Origin: Comamonadaceae bacterium OS-1
GTDB lineage: Bacteria; Pseudomonadota; Gammaproteobacteria; Burkholderiales; Burkholderiaceae_C
NCBI GenBank assembly: GCA_027923965.1
Contig: AP026969.1
Coordinates: 2,418,001 to 2,482,000 of the forward strand
Length of the DNA stretch: 64,000 nt
Reading direction: 5' to 3'
The first letter of the stretch is position 1; the number at the start of each line of letters is the position of its first letter. The notes beneath the pieces were generated by a model that was not told where the DNA came from, did no database searches, and saw only the letters and a list, made by a program, of their open reading frames with translations. Shown here in pieces: positions 32,263 to 40,791 of the stretch. Position numbers and translations under genes: made by a program.

Positions 32263-33264
32263 TTACTTCAGCGCGTCCTGGACCAGTGTGCCGTCCAGGC
32301 CCTTGGCGGCATCGGGCTTGCCTTCGATCAGCTTGTACTTTGTCAAAAAGGCCGCAATGGTGGGCGCGGTGCTGGCCAGCGACAGGGCATTTTTGGCATC
32401 AAACGCCTGGGTGTTGGCAGCCGCGTCAAAGAACTTGGTGCCGGGCAGGAACACGGTGTATTCCTCGGGCGACATGCTCACCACCTTGGACATGATCTTG
32501 GCCGCCTCGGCGGGCTGCTCGCGGATGAACTTCTCGGTCTCGAACCAGGCCTTGAGCATGCCGACCAGCTCCTTGCGCTTGGTCTGGATGGCCTTGTCTT
32601 GCGCCACCAGCAGGTCGGGCACCAGGCCGGGCATGTCCTTGGAGGTGAACAAGGCTTTGCCCTTGCCGCTCTTTTCGATCTGGTTGACCCAGGGGTTCCA
32701 CAGCACGGCGGCATCCACCTTGCCGCTGATGAAGGCGGCAGCGGCATCGCCTGCAGACAGGTTCACGATCTTCACGTCGCCCAGTTGCATGCCGTTCTTG
32801 GCCAGCGCCGTGGCCAGCACAAAGTGCGAAATGCTGAACTGCTCCAGCGCCACCTTCTTGCCTTTGAGCTGGGCGAACGAGGTGATCTTGGGGCCGACCA
32901 TCAGCGCGTCGTTGCCGGCCGAGTTGTCGTTGACCAAAATGGCCTTCAGCGGTAGGCCTTTGGCCAGCGGGCCCAGGGTGTCGGACCAGGTTTGCGAATT
33001 GGCATCGAGCTGGCCCGAAGACAATGCGCCAATCGAGTCGGTGTAGTTGGCAAACCAGACCAGCTTGACATCGGCCCCGTTTTTCTTGAAGAAACCCTTT
33101 TGCTCGGCCACATACCAGGCCACCCAGCCGGGCCAGTCGGATACGCCGACCTTGATCTCGGCAGCAGCGGGCGTGGTGATGCCAGCCGCAGCCACACCGA
33201 CCAGCAAGGCAGCAACGACCTTGCGTTTGAAAGCACGGGAAATCGAAATGAAAAAAGAAGACAT
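32263..33264 (-). CDS. ABC importer periplasmic binding protein, first gene of the guanidine operon
   Basis: From MSSFFISISRAFKRKVV the protein has 333 residues, preceded by TGGAGT as ribosome binding site. The signal peptide ends at TPAAA, and the mature part begins EIKVGVSDWPGWVAWYVAEQKGFF, the hallmark of NrtA/SsuA/TauA-like proteins. GKVDAAVLWNPWVNQIEKSG is also typical. It is the first gene after the ykkC RNA, so it is the direct target of the switch. Aromatic residues in the mature N-terminus (W-P-G-W) could stack against a planar guanidinium, but this is a guess. Confidence 0.9.
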   Translation of the reverse strand: MSSFFISISRAFKRKVVAALLVGVAAAGITTPAAAEIKVGVSDWPGWVAWYVAEQKGFFKKNGADVKLVWFANYTDSIGALSSGQLDANSQTWSDTLGPLAKGLPLKAILVNDNSAGNDALMVGPKITSFAQLKGKKVALEQFSISHFVLATALAKNGMQLGDVKIVNLSAGDAAAAFISGKVDAAVLWNPWVNQIEKSGKGKALFTSKDMPGLVPDLLVAQDKAIQTKRKELVGMLKAWFETEKFIREQPAEAAKIMSKVVSMSPEEYTVFLPGTKFFDAAANTQAFDAKNALSLASTAPTIAAFLTKYKLIEGKPDAAKGLDGTLVQDALK

Positions 33265-33320
33265 GGCGAGACTCCAGGTTGAAGGACAAATGCGGGAGAC
33301 CACCTCGATCACGAAGTGAA

Positions 33321-33430
33321 CCTCCCGGGCTTTTGTCCCGCCGTGGAGCCTGCAGTGGTATGGGCCGCTGCTGGCCGACTGCTCTCGGACCAGACACCAC
33401 CTGAAGATCAAGCAGCCGGAACCCTAGCGG
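33321..33430 (-). promoter_or_regulatory. Guanidine-I (ykkC) riboswitch
   Basis: Reading the minus strand, the conserved blocks of the ykkC aptamer occur in order and with normal spacing: CTAGGGTTCCG, CTGGTCCGAGAG, then GGGACAAAAGCCCGGGAG. It ends about 57 bases before the binding-protein start codon. A CGGGAG at the aptamer 3' end (plus-strand 33322-33327) can also pair with CTCCCG nearer the gene (33293-33298), which could serve as the switching helix. Known riboswitches of this class turn genes on when guanidine binds. Other ykkC variants bind ppGpp, PRPP or ADP; the gene content favours guanidine. Confidence 0.9.
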
Positions 33431-33761
33431 TCATTTGTAGAAGCAATCCAGTGTGGCTGCCCCCGCGCCAGACCTGCATGCAAATTCGGTGCCAGGGTTT
33501 GGAAGATGGGGGCTTCAGAGGGGAATGGGCTGTGGCGGCCCGGACAGGGGGCCTGCCCGTGCACCGCATTTGCGCGGCAACAGGCACACCCGTGGTGCCT
33601 GGGTGCCATCGCGGTGCAAATTTTCAATATTTGCTATTTATTTAGGAGCTATCTGTGCTTATCTTATCAGCACGAAAGGCTTTTTTTTAGGCAGGGAATT
33701 TCGGCAATTTTGATAGCAACTGCTGTCGAACGACTGGGTGGTGCGCCCCGCAGCGCCTGCT
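33431..33761. other. Intergenic region upstream of the guanidine riboswitch
   Basis: The 331 bp must hold the promoter of the operon (minus strand) and the end of the hybrid kinase transcript. A repeat copy lies at 33645-33692. No gene or clear promoter pair could be recognised. Confidence 0.5.
33645..33692 (+). repeat. Dispersed imperfect palindrome, diverged copy
   Basis: The segment reads AGGAGCTATCTGTGCTTATC, then TTATCAGCACGAAAGGC and a run of T. The stem and flanks match the family, but the arms have changed together so that the hairpin is kept (GTGCTTATCTTATCAGCAC). Confidence 0.6.
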
Positions 33762-36656
33762 TCAGGACAAATGCTGCAAAGCCACATTGAAGTCGAAATC
33801 GTTCAGCGCCTGTTCAATGTGCTGCGCCGCAGGGTATTGCTGCCAAAGCTGGCTGCGGTGCGCGTTCCACAGGTCGATGGCCGCACTGTCGTCCTGTTCC
33901 AGCAGACTTTTGAGTTGCGCCACGACTTCCACCATCCGCTCTGCGTCTATGCCGTTACCCACGGGCATTGAGGGCTGGGCATCGCTTGATTGCGCGAAGC
34001 CAGGGCTGGCCTGGAGCGCCTGGATGAGGGATGCCAAACTGGCATCCGCCTGCGCCAGAGCAGACGTTAGATCCCTCCCCTGCGCGGCGCGCGGCAGGCG
34101 TACCAGGCGCTCTACTTTCTCGGCAAGTGCGCCCAGAGGCAATGCGCCTACATTGGCGGCAACGCTCCGGAGGGTGTGGGCAATGCGCTCTGCGGTGCCG
34201 GGGTCGTCGGCGTCCAGCGCGGTCTGGACCCGTTGCATGGCGTCGGCCTGGCTGGTTGCGAACTTGCGCAGCATCGTGGCATAAAAAGTGGGTTTCCCGG
34301 AGGTGCGGCGCAGTCCCACATCGACATCCAGCCCGTCGACGGACCGCAGCGCGTGCACCAGCGCATCGCTTGTAGCATCGGGATGTGCCGCGTCCGCTGG
34401 CACGGAACCAGGTGGTTTGGTGGTGGGGACAGGTTGTGTGACCAGCCCCAAGCCAGGCCTGGCTTGGACCCATGCCAAAAGCGCTCTCCACAGCTCGCTC
34501 TGGTGGATGGGTTTGGTCACCACATCGTTCATGCCGGCCGCCATGCACAGGTCGCGGTCGGCCTTCATGGCGTTGGCGGTCATGGCCACAATCGGCAGCG
34601 TCGCGGCAGAGTAGCTTTGGCGAATGGCGCGGGTGGCGCTGGGGCCGTCCATCACGGGCATCTGCATATCCATCAACACGATGTCGTAGGGCAGGCCCTC
34701 GGCCGCGCGGGAATGGACCCTGGACACGGCCACCTGGCCATTCTCGGCAACTTGGACCTCGAAGCCCGCCCCTTGCAGGATCTCGCACGCCACCTGTTGG
34801 TTGATTTCGTTGTCCTCCACCAGCAGAATGCGCGCGCCCTGGATGCGGTCCAGATCCAGCACCAGGGCATCGGTGTCGCGCCGCTGTGGGTTCTGGTCCA
34901 ACGGCTGCGCCGCGTAGCCCATGACCTGCATCATGGTGTTGACCAAAAGAGAGCTGCTGATGGGCTTGCTCAGCACATGGTCCACCCCTAGCGACTGGGC
35001 GCGCTGCACCAGTTCCTGGCGGCGGTGCGCGGTCACCATGATCAGGTGCGGCGGCCTGGGCAGCGCCAGGGCACGTATGGCGGATACGGCCTCCAATCCG
35101 TCCATGATGGGCATGAGCCAGTCCATCAGCACAAAGTCGAAGGGTTCTGCAGTGGCGTTGCGCAGCGCTTGGATCGCGGCCTCCCCGGAATGGACGCAGT
35201 GCACCGAAAAACCAATGGCCTGCATCATCTCCGCCAGGACCATGGCCGCAGAGACGTTGTCGTCCACCACCAAGACCTTGCGGCCATACAGTTCCGTAGG
35301 GGGCTGGGTAACCACTTTTTCTGCATCCGCAATGCCCAGGCGCGCACTGAACCAGAAGGTGGAGCCCTGCCCGTACACGCTGCTCACACCCACATCACCG
35401 CCCATGGCCTGCGCCAGGCTTTTGCTGATGGCCAGGCCCAGCCCGGTTCCGCCATATTGGCGCGTGATCGAGGAATCGGCTTGCTCAAAGCTCTTGAACA
35501 ACCGGCCTATTTGCTCCTGGGTCAAACCAATACCGGTATCAGAGACCGAAAAAACCACCAGCGCCTCGGTGGCGGTGCATTCCTGCAAACCGATCGACAG
35601 TTTTATTTCACCTTTGAGGGTGAACTTCAGCGCATTGTTTGCGTAGTTGATCAAAATTTGGCCAATACGCAGCGGATCGCCCACCAGCATCTTGGGCAGG
35701 TTGGAGTCAAAATCGCACAGCAGTTCCAGCTCTTTTTCTTCGACCCTTTGGCTTAGTAGATTGACCACATTTTCTACCACGGACTCAAGACTGAATGGCA
35801 GCGCTTCAATTTCCAGCTTGCCAGATTCTATTTTTGAAAAATCCAGAATATCATTGATAATTCCCAGAAGATGCTCACCGGATTTATTAATTTTTGTCAA
35901 ATAATCCCGGGTGCGCAAGTCCAGTTCATTTTTCAATGCCAAACCAGAAAGCCCAATGATGGCATTCATGGGCGTTCTGATTTCATGGCTCATATTGGCC
36001 AAAAACTGGCTTTTTATCTCGCTCAGCTTGAGGGCCTCTGCACGGGACTCTTCCAAAGCCAGGTCGCTGATCGATTTTGCGAACTGGAACAGAATGGCCA
36101 ATATGCCGCAGACCAGGGTAATCCCCAGGTTGGCGGCCAATGCCAGCCAATAACTGTCGCGCGGGGCAAACGGCGGAAATACAACCCAGTGGTAGGTGTC
36201 GGCCAGATAAAAAAGAAACGTGGTGCCCAATGCCAGCGCGATCGAAATAACCCCACCATTCACCCCGAACACAAAGATGGATACCAGGGGGAAAATCGCC
36301 ATCCACACGGCATTGGCGTGGTCTACCCTTCCGCCAAAGGTCCAGATGGTGAGCGTAAAACAAACATAGACATTACCTGCAGCTGCCCAGCGGGCTAGTT
36401 TCAGAGCACCGAAAAATCGGATCAGCGTCGATGCGACCAACGCAACGGCAACGTTACCGCAAACAATCTGGGCCAAAAATAAATTATTCTGAAGATAATA
36501 TTCCAAAATAAAGAGTGGCGCGACCAAAATGTAGGCAACCAGTGCGGCCACCACATTTCGGGCCTGGTTTCTTTGCTCGTTTTCTGGCCAATCTGCCGGG
36601 ATAAACAGGTCGAGAAAATTGCGCAGCAACAAAAAAATCTTGGCTGTATTCCGCAT
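33762..36656 (-). CDS. Membrane-bound hybrid sensor histidine kinase with two receiver domains and an HPt domain
   Basis: The 964-residue protein starts with about six membrane segments (residues 30-205). The HisKA domain follows with [14 protein letters not shown], phosphorylated His at about 224, then HATPase motifs ([22 protein letters not shown]). Two receiver domains follow, with [11 protein letters not shown] and [12 protein letters not shown] histidine phosphotransfer domain with [15 protein letters not shown] lies near 870. This is a complete BarA/ArcB-like phosphorelay in one chain; the output regulator is not nearby. The first receiver looks intact. The stimulus is unknown. It lies upstream of the guanidine operon on the same strand but 330 bp away, so co-regulation is not implied. 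Confidence 0.93.
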   Translation of the reverse strand: MRNTAKIFLLLRNFLDLFIPADWPENEQRNQARNVVAALVAYILVAPLFILEYYLQNNLFLAQIVCGNVAVALVASTLIRFFGALKLARWAAAGNVYVCFTLTIWTFGGRVDHANAVWMAIFPLVSIFVFGVNGGVISIALALGTTFLFYLADTYHWVVFPPFAPRDSYWLALAANLGITLVCGILAILFQFAKSISDLALEESRAEALKLSEIKSQFLANMSHEIRTPMNAIIGLSGLALKNELDLRTRDYLTKINKSGEHLLGIINDILDFSKIESGKLEIEALPFSLESVVENVVNLLSQRVEEKELELLCDFDSNLPKMLVGDPLRIGQILINYANNALKFTLKGEIKLSIGLQECTATEALVVFSVSDTGIGLTQEQIGRLFKSFEQADSSITRQYGGTGLGLAISKSLAQAMGGDVGVSSVYGQGSTFWFSARLGIADAEKVVTQPPTELYGRKVLVVDDNVSAAMVLAEMMQAIGFSVHCVHSGEAAIQALRNATAEPFDFVLMDWLMPIMDGLEAVSAIRALALPRPPHLIMVTAHRRQELVQRAQSLGVDHVLSKPISSSLLVNTMMQVMGYAAQPLDQNPQRRDTDALVLDLDRIQGARILLVEDNEINQQVACEILQGAGFEVQVAENGQVAVSRVHSRAAEGLPYDIVLMDMQMPVMDGPSATRAIRQSYSAATLPIVAMTANAMKADRDLCMAAGMNDVVTKPIHQSELWRALLAWVQARPGLGLVTQPVPTTKPPGSVPADAAHPDATSDALVHALRSVDGLDVDVGLRRTSGKPTFYATMLRKFATSQADAMQRVQTALDADDPGTAERIAHTLRSVAANVGALPLGALAEKVERLVRLPRAAQGRDLTSALAQADASLASLIQALQASPGFAQSSDAQPSMPVGNGIDAERMVEVVAQLKSLLEQDDSAAIDLWNAHRSQLWQQYPAAQHIEQALNDFDFNVALQHLS

Positions 36657-37063
36657 ACTTGATTTCCACTCAACATATTCACGAACAAGAAGCCCGAAAT
36701 GGAATCAAATCAGCGCCGACAAGACCCGGTCTGTGGAAATCCGAGAAACCACGTCCCGATTGCCATCCAATCCATGGGTTTATGGGCCGTCCAGGGTGAT
36801 GGGCGCTCCTGTTGTCACAAAATTGAAAGCAATTGTTTGATTTTGTTACTTTACGCCATCTTTTCCCGGAGGTCTTGCGGTTCCAAAAAATTCGCGCAGT
36901 TGGTTTCGCTCAACGGCAGCCGCGTGCGCGGGCCAGGGCTGGGGTTTGCGCTGCAAAGATGTGGATAGCGCCTGGAGAGTTTCCAGGGTCAGGACTTGCG
37001 CCACTGCTTTTGCTATGGTTTATAGAGCTGCTTATGCTTATGAGACAGGCATGAAAGGCTGTT
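36657..37063. other. Intergenic region with one repeat copy
   Basis: This 407 bp stretch separates the hybrid kinase start from the end of the ATP-grasp gene. It is more A+T-rich near the kinase (promoter side). Its right end holds a diverged palindrome copy. Short frames present (up to about 89 codons) have no ribosome binding site or recognisable product. Confidence 0.5.
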
Positions 37064-37066
37064 TCA
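37014..37066 (+). repeat. Dispersed imperfect palindrome, diverged copy
   Basis: The segment reads TTTATAGAGCTGCTTATGC, then TTATGAGACAGGCATGAAAG and GCTGTTT. It overlaps the last codon of the ATP-grasp gene. The outer flanks match the family better than the stem does. Confidence 0.5.
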
Positions 37067-37969
37067 CTCAAACCCCATCAACAACCCTGCCAGCGCCGCC
37101 GCGATCGGCAGCCCGCTCTCTGCCTCGAAGTAGCTGAAGGCTGGCATGGGGTTGACCTCGAAGCAGACGTATTCACCGTCCGGCCGCAGGCGCAGGTCGA
37201 TGCCGCTCAGGGGCAGGCCCATGGCCTGGGACATGGCGATGCAGCGGGCGGCAATGGCGGGGGGGAGCGTGGTGACGACGACCTGCGCGGTGGTGCCGCT
37301 GCGCTGGGCGTAGCGGTAGTCGGTGGCGGTGCTGGTGATCTCGGCCGCCAGGGCCTGCTGGCCGACCACGTGCACGCGCACGTCCACGCCCGGCACATGG
37401 GCCTGGAACTGGGTAGGCAACTGGGCCAGGCGGTGCATGCGCGAGAGCCAGGTGTCGTCCAGCTCGGTGACGATGGAGCGGATGCCGCTGATCGACTTGA
37501 ACACCACCCGGCCATGGGTCTTTTGGAACGCGCGGACCTCGGCCTCGTCGGACGTGACCAGGGTGGGCGGCACCAGAAATCCGGCCTCGCCAATCCATTG
37601 GGCCTGCAGCGGCTTGGAGGCATTGGCCTGCATGGCGGCCGGGCGGCTCACGACGCACGCCGGGGCCACGTCCAGCCACTCCACCAGGTGGCGGTGCAGA
37701 TCCAGGGCATGCTTTTGTGCGGGCTCGGGCAGGTGGGCCACGGCAGGCTCCAGCGGGCGGGCATAGACGGCGCGGATATCGGCCAGCGCGGTGCACACGC
37801 CGTCCAGCACCAGTTCGCCCGCCATGCCCTGCGGGCCTACCTGTACGTCCAGCCGGGCCTGGTCCAGCCGGGCGATGTCGAGCAGTTGGTAACGTGCGCC
37901 CGCACGCTGCAACGCGGCCACCAGGTGCTCGATGGGGGGATCATCGCCCTGGCCGTAGACGAGGATCAT
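37064..37969 (-). CDS. RimK/MvdD-like ATP-grasp ligase
   Basis: The 301-residue protein has the ATP-grasp pattern: an N-terminal pre-ATP-grasp domain (MILVYGQGDDPPIEHLV), GRVVFKSISGIRSIV with the phosphate-binding Lys, the peptide-binding stretch VDVRVHVVG, and a metal-binding end SGIDLRLRPDGEYVCFEVNPMPAF with the E-x-N pair. Such enzymes join a carboxylate to an amine or hydroxyl, as in graspetide macrocyclisation or RimK glutamylation. Its start overlaps the stop of the next gene upstream by four bases. The three genes 38757-40640, 37966-38760 and 37064-37969 form one tightly coupled unit. The target is not known. Confidence 0.8.
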   Translation of the reverse strand: MILVYGQGDDPPIEHLVAALQRAGARYQLLDIARLDQARLDVQVGPQGMAGELVLDGVCTALADIRAVYARPLEPAVAHLPEPAQKHALDLHRHLVEWLDVAPACVVSRPAAMQANASKPLQAQWIGEAGFLVPPTLVTSDEAEVRAFQKTHGRVVFKSISGIRSIVTELDDTWLSRMHRLAQLPTQFQAHVPGVDVRVHVVGQQALAAEITSTATDYRYAQRSGTTAQVVVTTLPPAIAARCIAMSQAMGLPLSGIDLRLRPDGEYVCFEVNPMPAFSYFEAESGLPIAAALAGLLMGFE

Positions 37970-38760
37970 GCGAGTTCTTCGACCAGGGCGCGCTCGGCCA
38001 GGTCGGCAAGGCAGCGGGCCACCGCGTCAATGTCTTCCAGGTCGCTGAGTTCGGGGTGGGGGCTGACATCGACCAGCGTGGCTCCCTCGGAATCGCGCTG
38101 GAAACGGAACTCCAGCAGCGTAAAGCCCAGGTTTTGCGCCGTGGCCACGCAGGCCACGCCCAGCCGCCCGGCCAGGATGCCTGTGCTCAGCGGTCCAGCC
38201 ACCAGCACCGTGGCATCCCATGGCGCGGGGGCGGCAACGGCACTTTGGTCCGCCACCGGCAGGCCGCAGCGGGCAGCGGCGCTGGCCCAGTGCAGCAGCG
38301 GCAACTGCGGGGTCAGCCAGGGCTGGCCGCGCAATGGTTGCACCACACAGCCGCCACAGGCGGCCAGCCAGCTCAGCACCAGGGCCTGCAGCTCCATGGC
38401 CGCGTAGTCCCGGTCTTTAGGGGGGGCCTGGCTGAACTGCGGCATGGGCAGGTGCTGGATGCGGTTGAACACGGCGCGGATCTGGTTGCTGTGCAGTGCC
38501 GGGCGGCCCGGCAGCACCAGGCGGGTGTGGGCGCAGCCATGCGCGTCCACGGTGTGCGACCAGGCGGCCAGGCCCAGGCTTTCGGGGCGCACAGTCCACA
38601 CCTCCACCGGCGCCCCGGCGAGCAGGTTGCGTACCGAGGCCGCCACCGAGGCCGCACCGGCATCGCTGGCGTGGGCCAGCACCAGGATGATGCCGGGTAC
38701 CGCCCCGGTGCCGGGCTGCTCACGCTGTGGGTTCATCAGGTTTTTGACCGCAATCTTCAT
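37966..38760 (-). CDS. Unrecognised protein, possible degenerate ATP-grasp partner
   Basis: The 264-residue protein is not one I can name. Its first part (IILVLAHASDAGAASVAASV, RAVFNRIQHLP) reads like a pre-ATP-grasp domain, and its end (GFTLLEFRFQR, LVDVSPHPEL) resembles the last ATP-grasp strands with the catalytic E-x-N replaced by D-x-S. No clear phosphate-binding Lys loop is visible. It may be an inactive or substrate-binding partner of the intact ATP-grasp protein next to it. It overlaps both neighbours by four bases, which supports a complex with fixed ratio. Confidence 0.6.
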   Translation of the reverse strand: MKIAVKNLMNPQREQPGTGAVPGIILVLAHASDAGAASVAASVRNLLAGAPVEVWTVRPESLGLAAWSHTVDAHGCAHTRLVLPGRPALHSNQIRAVFNRIQHLPMPQFSQAPPKDRDYAAMELQALVLSWLAACGGCVVQPLRGQPWLTPQLPLLHWASAAARCGLPVADQSAVAAPAPWDATVLVAGPLSTGILAGRLGVACVATAQNLGFTLLEFRFQRDSEGATLVDVSPHPELSDLEDIDAVARCLADLAERALVEELA

Positions 38761-40640
38761 CGGGGCACGGGCGCGTCAAACGCCCGCTTCGCATCGCGGT
38801 CACCGGCGGCCATGCGCTGCTGCAGCTCGGTGCTGTCGTCGTAGACCGGCCCGCCGTCCAGATCGGGGCGCAGGCTGGCGTCGATAAAGGGCTGGGCCAT
38901 ACCCCTGCCCCCGCCGCCCTCCATGGGGCCACCGGCAAATGCCCGCGTGCCCAACGTGGCCTCCAGCATCTGCAGCCGGGCTTCCAGGTCGGACAGCACC
39001 ATGTCCAGATGGCCGGGGTCGGCCACCGGGGCGGCGCGCACGATGCGGTGCTCCAGCATGTCCTTGCGGTCCTTGACGATTTCCTTGGCGACTTCTTTGG
39101 TGGTTTCCTTGCGGATCTCCTTGGCTATTTCCTTCTGGATTTCTTTACCTTCCTTGGCGGCCTCCTTGGTCAGTTCCTTGCCTTCCTTGCGCACGTCTTT
39201 GCGGTCTTTCACCAGCGACTTGACGGTGCAGCGCACGCCCAGCGTGGCCGCCATGGTGGGGCCGGAGGCGGAAATAGCGGTAACCGACACACAGGTGTTC
39301 ACCCCCGCGTACGACTTGGAATTGGGCGTGGTGGTGGCGTTGAAAGCAGTTTTGGCCGCCGCACCGGGGAACGGGTCGCCGCTGTCGCCCTGGTCGCCAA
39401 AGCTGCCTGCAGGGTGGGTGGCATCGATCTCGCGCAGGCCGTCGGCCTGGACCAGGGCCACCTTGTAGTGGCTCTCGTCGCTGTTGCCGGGCTGGGCCTC
39501 ATCAATGTGCCAGACCAGCAGGCCCGCGCCGGGCAGCTGCGCATCAAAGCCGCTGCGCTGGCGGTTTTCGAGTAAAAAATACTCGCTGCTGCTGGCGCCG
39601 TTCTTCCACAGGCGGTGCACGGTGTGGCTGGTTTTGACATCGGGCAGCGACACCGTGCCGCTGGCCGTCACATTGGTGGTGCCCACCCAGCCCTGGTTGA
39701 CCTTGCACCAGGCCGACGGGTGGGCCGGTATGTCGCCGCCGCCGTTCCACGAGCCACCGGACATCAGGCACCAGTCGCCAATGCCTTCGGAGGTGCCGTC
39801 GGTGTCGTACAGGTCGGGAAAGCCAAACAGCAAATGCCCCAGCTCGTGCGCGCACACGCCCAGCCGGGCATCTTCGGGCACGGTGAGGTAGGCGTAGATC
39901 TGCTTGCCGTCGGCGGGCATGGCCGCGGGCAGCACGTGCTTGTGCGACCAGATGTCGCCCGCATTGCCGGTCTGCTCGCCGCCGCGCCCGGCATGCACCA
40001 CGATGAAGGCATCGACAAAGCCGTTGCCATCGTTGTCGTACAGGCCAAAGTTGACTGCCGGGTTGGCCGCTACCGCCGCGTCCTTGGCCATGATGTTGGC
40101 CCGGAACGCACCGCCGCCGCGGCTGATGCCGAAGTTGTTGTTGGCGTACCAGGCCAAAGTTTGCGGCAGGGTGTAGGGGCCGACCACCTCGCCCACGATG
40201 TCCACCAGCCCGCCGGTGACTTCCTGGTAATACTCTTTCACGCTGCCGTGGGGCAGCACGCCGCTGGAGAAAAACAGGTCGCGGTAGTGTTGCGTGGTCT
40301 GCACCATGGCCTTGTCGCTGAACTGGGCCAGTACCACGATGACCCGCAGCGGGCCGCGCAGGGGCGCGCGGTCGGCCGCGGCGTTGCGCATGGCCGACTT
40401 GGGCGTGCCCTCGGGGAACTGGTCGGGCGGAAAGATCACGCCATCGTTGAAACCCAGGCGGGTGGGGCTGCGCGCCAGCGTCAGGGCGCTGGCCAGCTCG
40501 GAACTGACCGTGCCACGCGCTTTCGCAAGCTCGGCCTTGAGCCGGGCCTTGAGTTCAGGGCTGGGGGCAACGGCACAAAAGTCAGACCAGCGTGGTCGTA
40601 CGCTGCCCACGCAGCCGCAATGGCTCTGGTATGTCGGCAT
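38757..40640 (-). CDS. M6-type metalloprotease (immune inhibitor A-like) with Lys/Glu-rich helical tail
   Basis: The 627-residue protein is preceded by AAGGAG six bases from its ATG. The M6 catalytic domain spans about 90-380, with HELGHLLFGFPDLYD, an HExxH starting at about H265 and a downstream Asp ligand, plus the LMSGGSWNGGG Met-turn. A calcium-like loop (DNDGNGFVD) lies before it. Unlike most M6 enzymes it has no signal peptide; the N-terminus (MPTYQSHCGCVGSVRP) is polar. Residues about 471-533 are a repeating K/E helix (KEGKELTKEAAKEG type), followed by a 90-residue Gly/Asp/Ser-containing tail. Two ATP-grasp-like genes follow with 4-base overlaps. Confidence 0.82.
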   Translation of the reverse strand: MPTYQSHCGCVGSVRPRWSDFCAVAPSPELKARLKAELAKARGTVSSELASALTLARSPTRLGFNDGVIFPPDQFPEGTPKSAMRNAAADRAPLRGPLRVIVVLAQFSDKAMVQTTQHYRDLFFSSGVLPHGSVKEYYQEVTGGLVDIVGEVVGPYTLPQTLAWYANNNFGISRGGGAFRANIMAKDAAVAANPAVNFGLYDNDGNGFVDAFIVVHAGRGGEQTGNAGDIWSHKHVLPAAMPADGKQIYAYLTVPEDARLGVCAHELGHLLFGFPDLYDTDGTSEGIGDWCLMSGGSWNGGGDIPAHPSAWCKVNQGWVGTTNVTASGTVSLPDVKTSHTVHRLWKNGASSSEYFLLENRQRSGFDAQLPGAGLLVWHIDEAQPGNSDESHYKVALVQADGLREIDATHPAGSFGDQGDSGDPFPGAAAKTAFNATTTPNSKSYAGVNTCVSVTAISASGPTMAATLGVRCTVKSLVKDRKDVRKEGKELTKEAAKEGKEIQKEIAKEIRKETTKEVAKEIVKDRKDMLEHRIVRAAPVADPGHLDMVLSDLEARLQMLEATLGTRAFAGGPMEGGGGRGMAQPFIDASLRPDLDGGPVYDDSTELQQRMAAGDRDAKRAFDAPVPR

Positions 40641-40791
40641 GGCATCTCCTTGCGTTACTCTGGAATGAGTATCAACGTACGGTAGACGCTGCCCGGGGCA
40701 TCGTCATCTTGGTCATCCCCCATTTTGGGGACAAACCCTTAGTGCGCCCCAGGAAGGGACGCACCTGCTTGGCGCTGCAACAATAAGCCCC

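Noticed and set aside
36699..37054. Short plus-strand frames (73-89 codons) after the hybrid kinase start
   Set aside because: There is no ribosome binding site, no recognisable product, and they run through a repeat copy.
39040..39230. Repeated TCCTTGGC/TTCCTTGCG motifs
   Set aside because: They encode the Lys/Glu helix of the M6 protease and are not an independent DNA repeat.
40717..40765. Small hairpins (CCCCATTTTGGGG and GTGCG...CGCAC) between the M6 cluster and the aminotransferase
   Set aside because: They are too short and lack a T run; they could not be assigned as terminator or operator.
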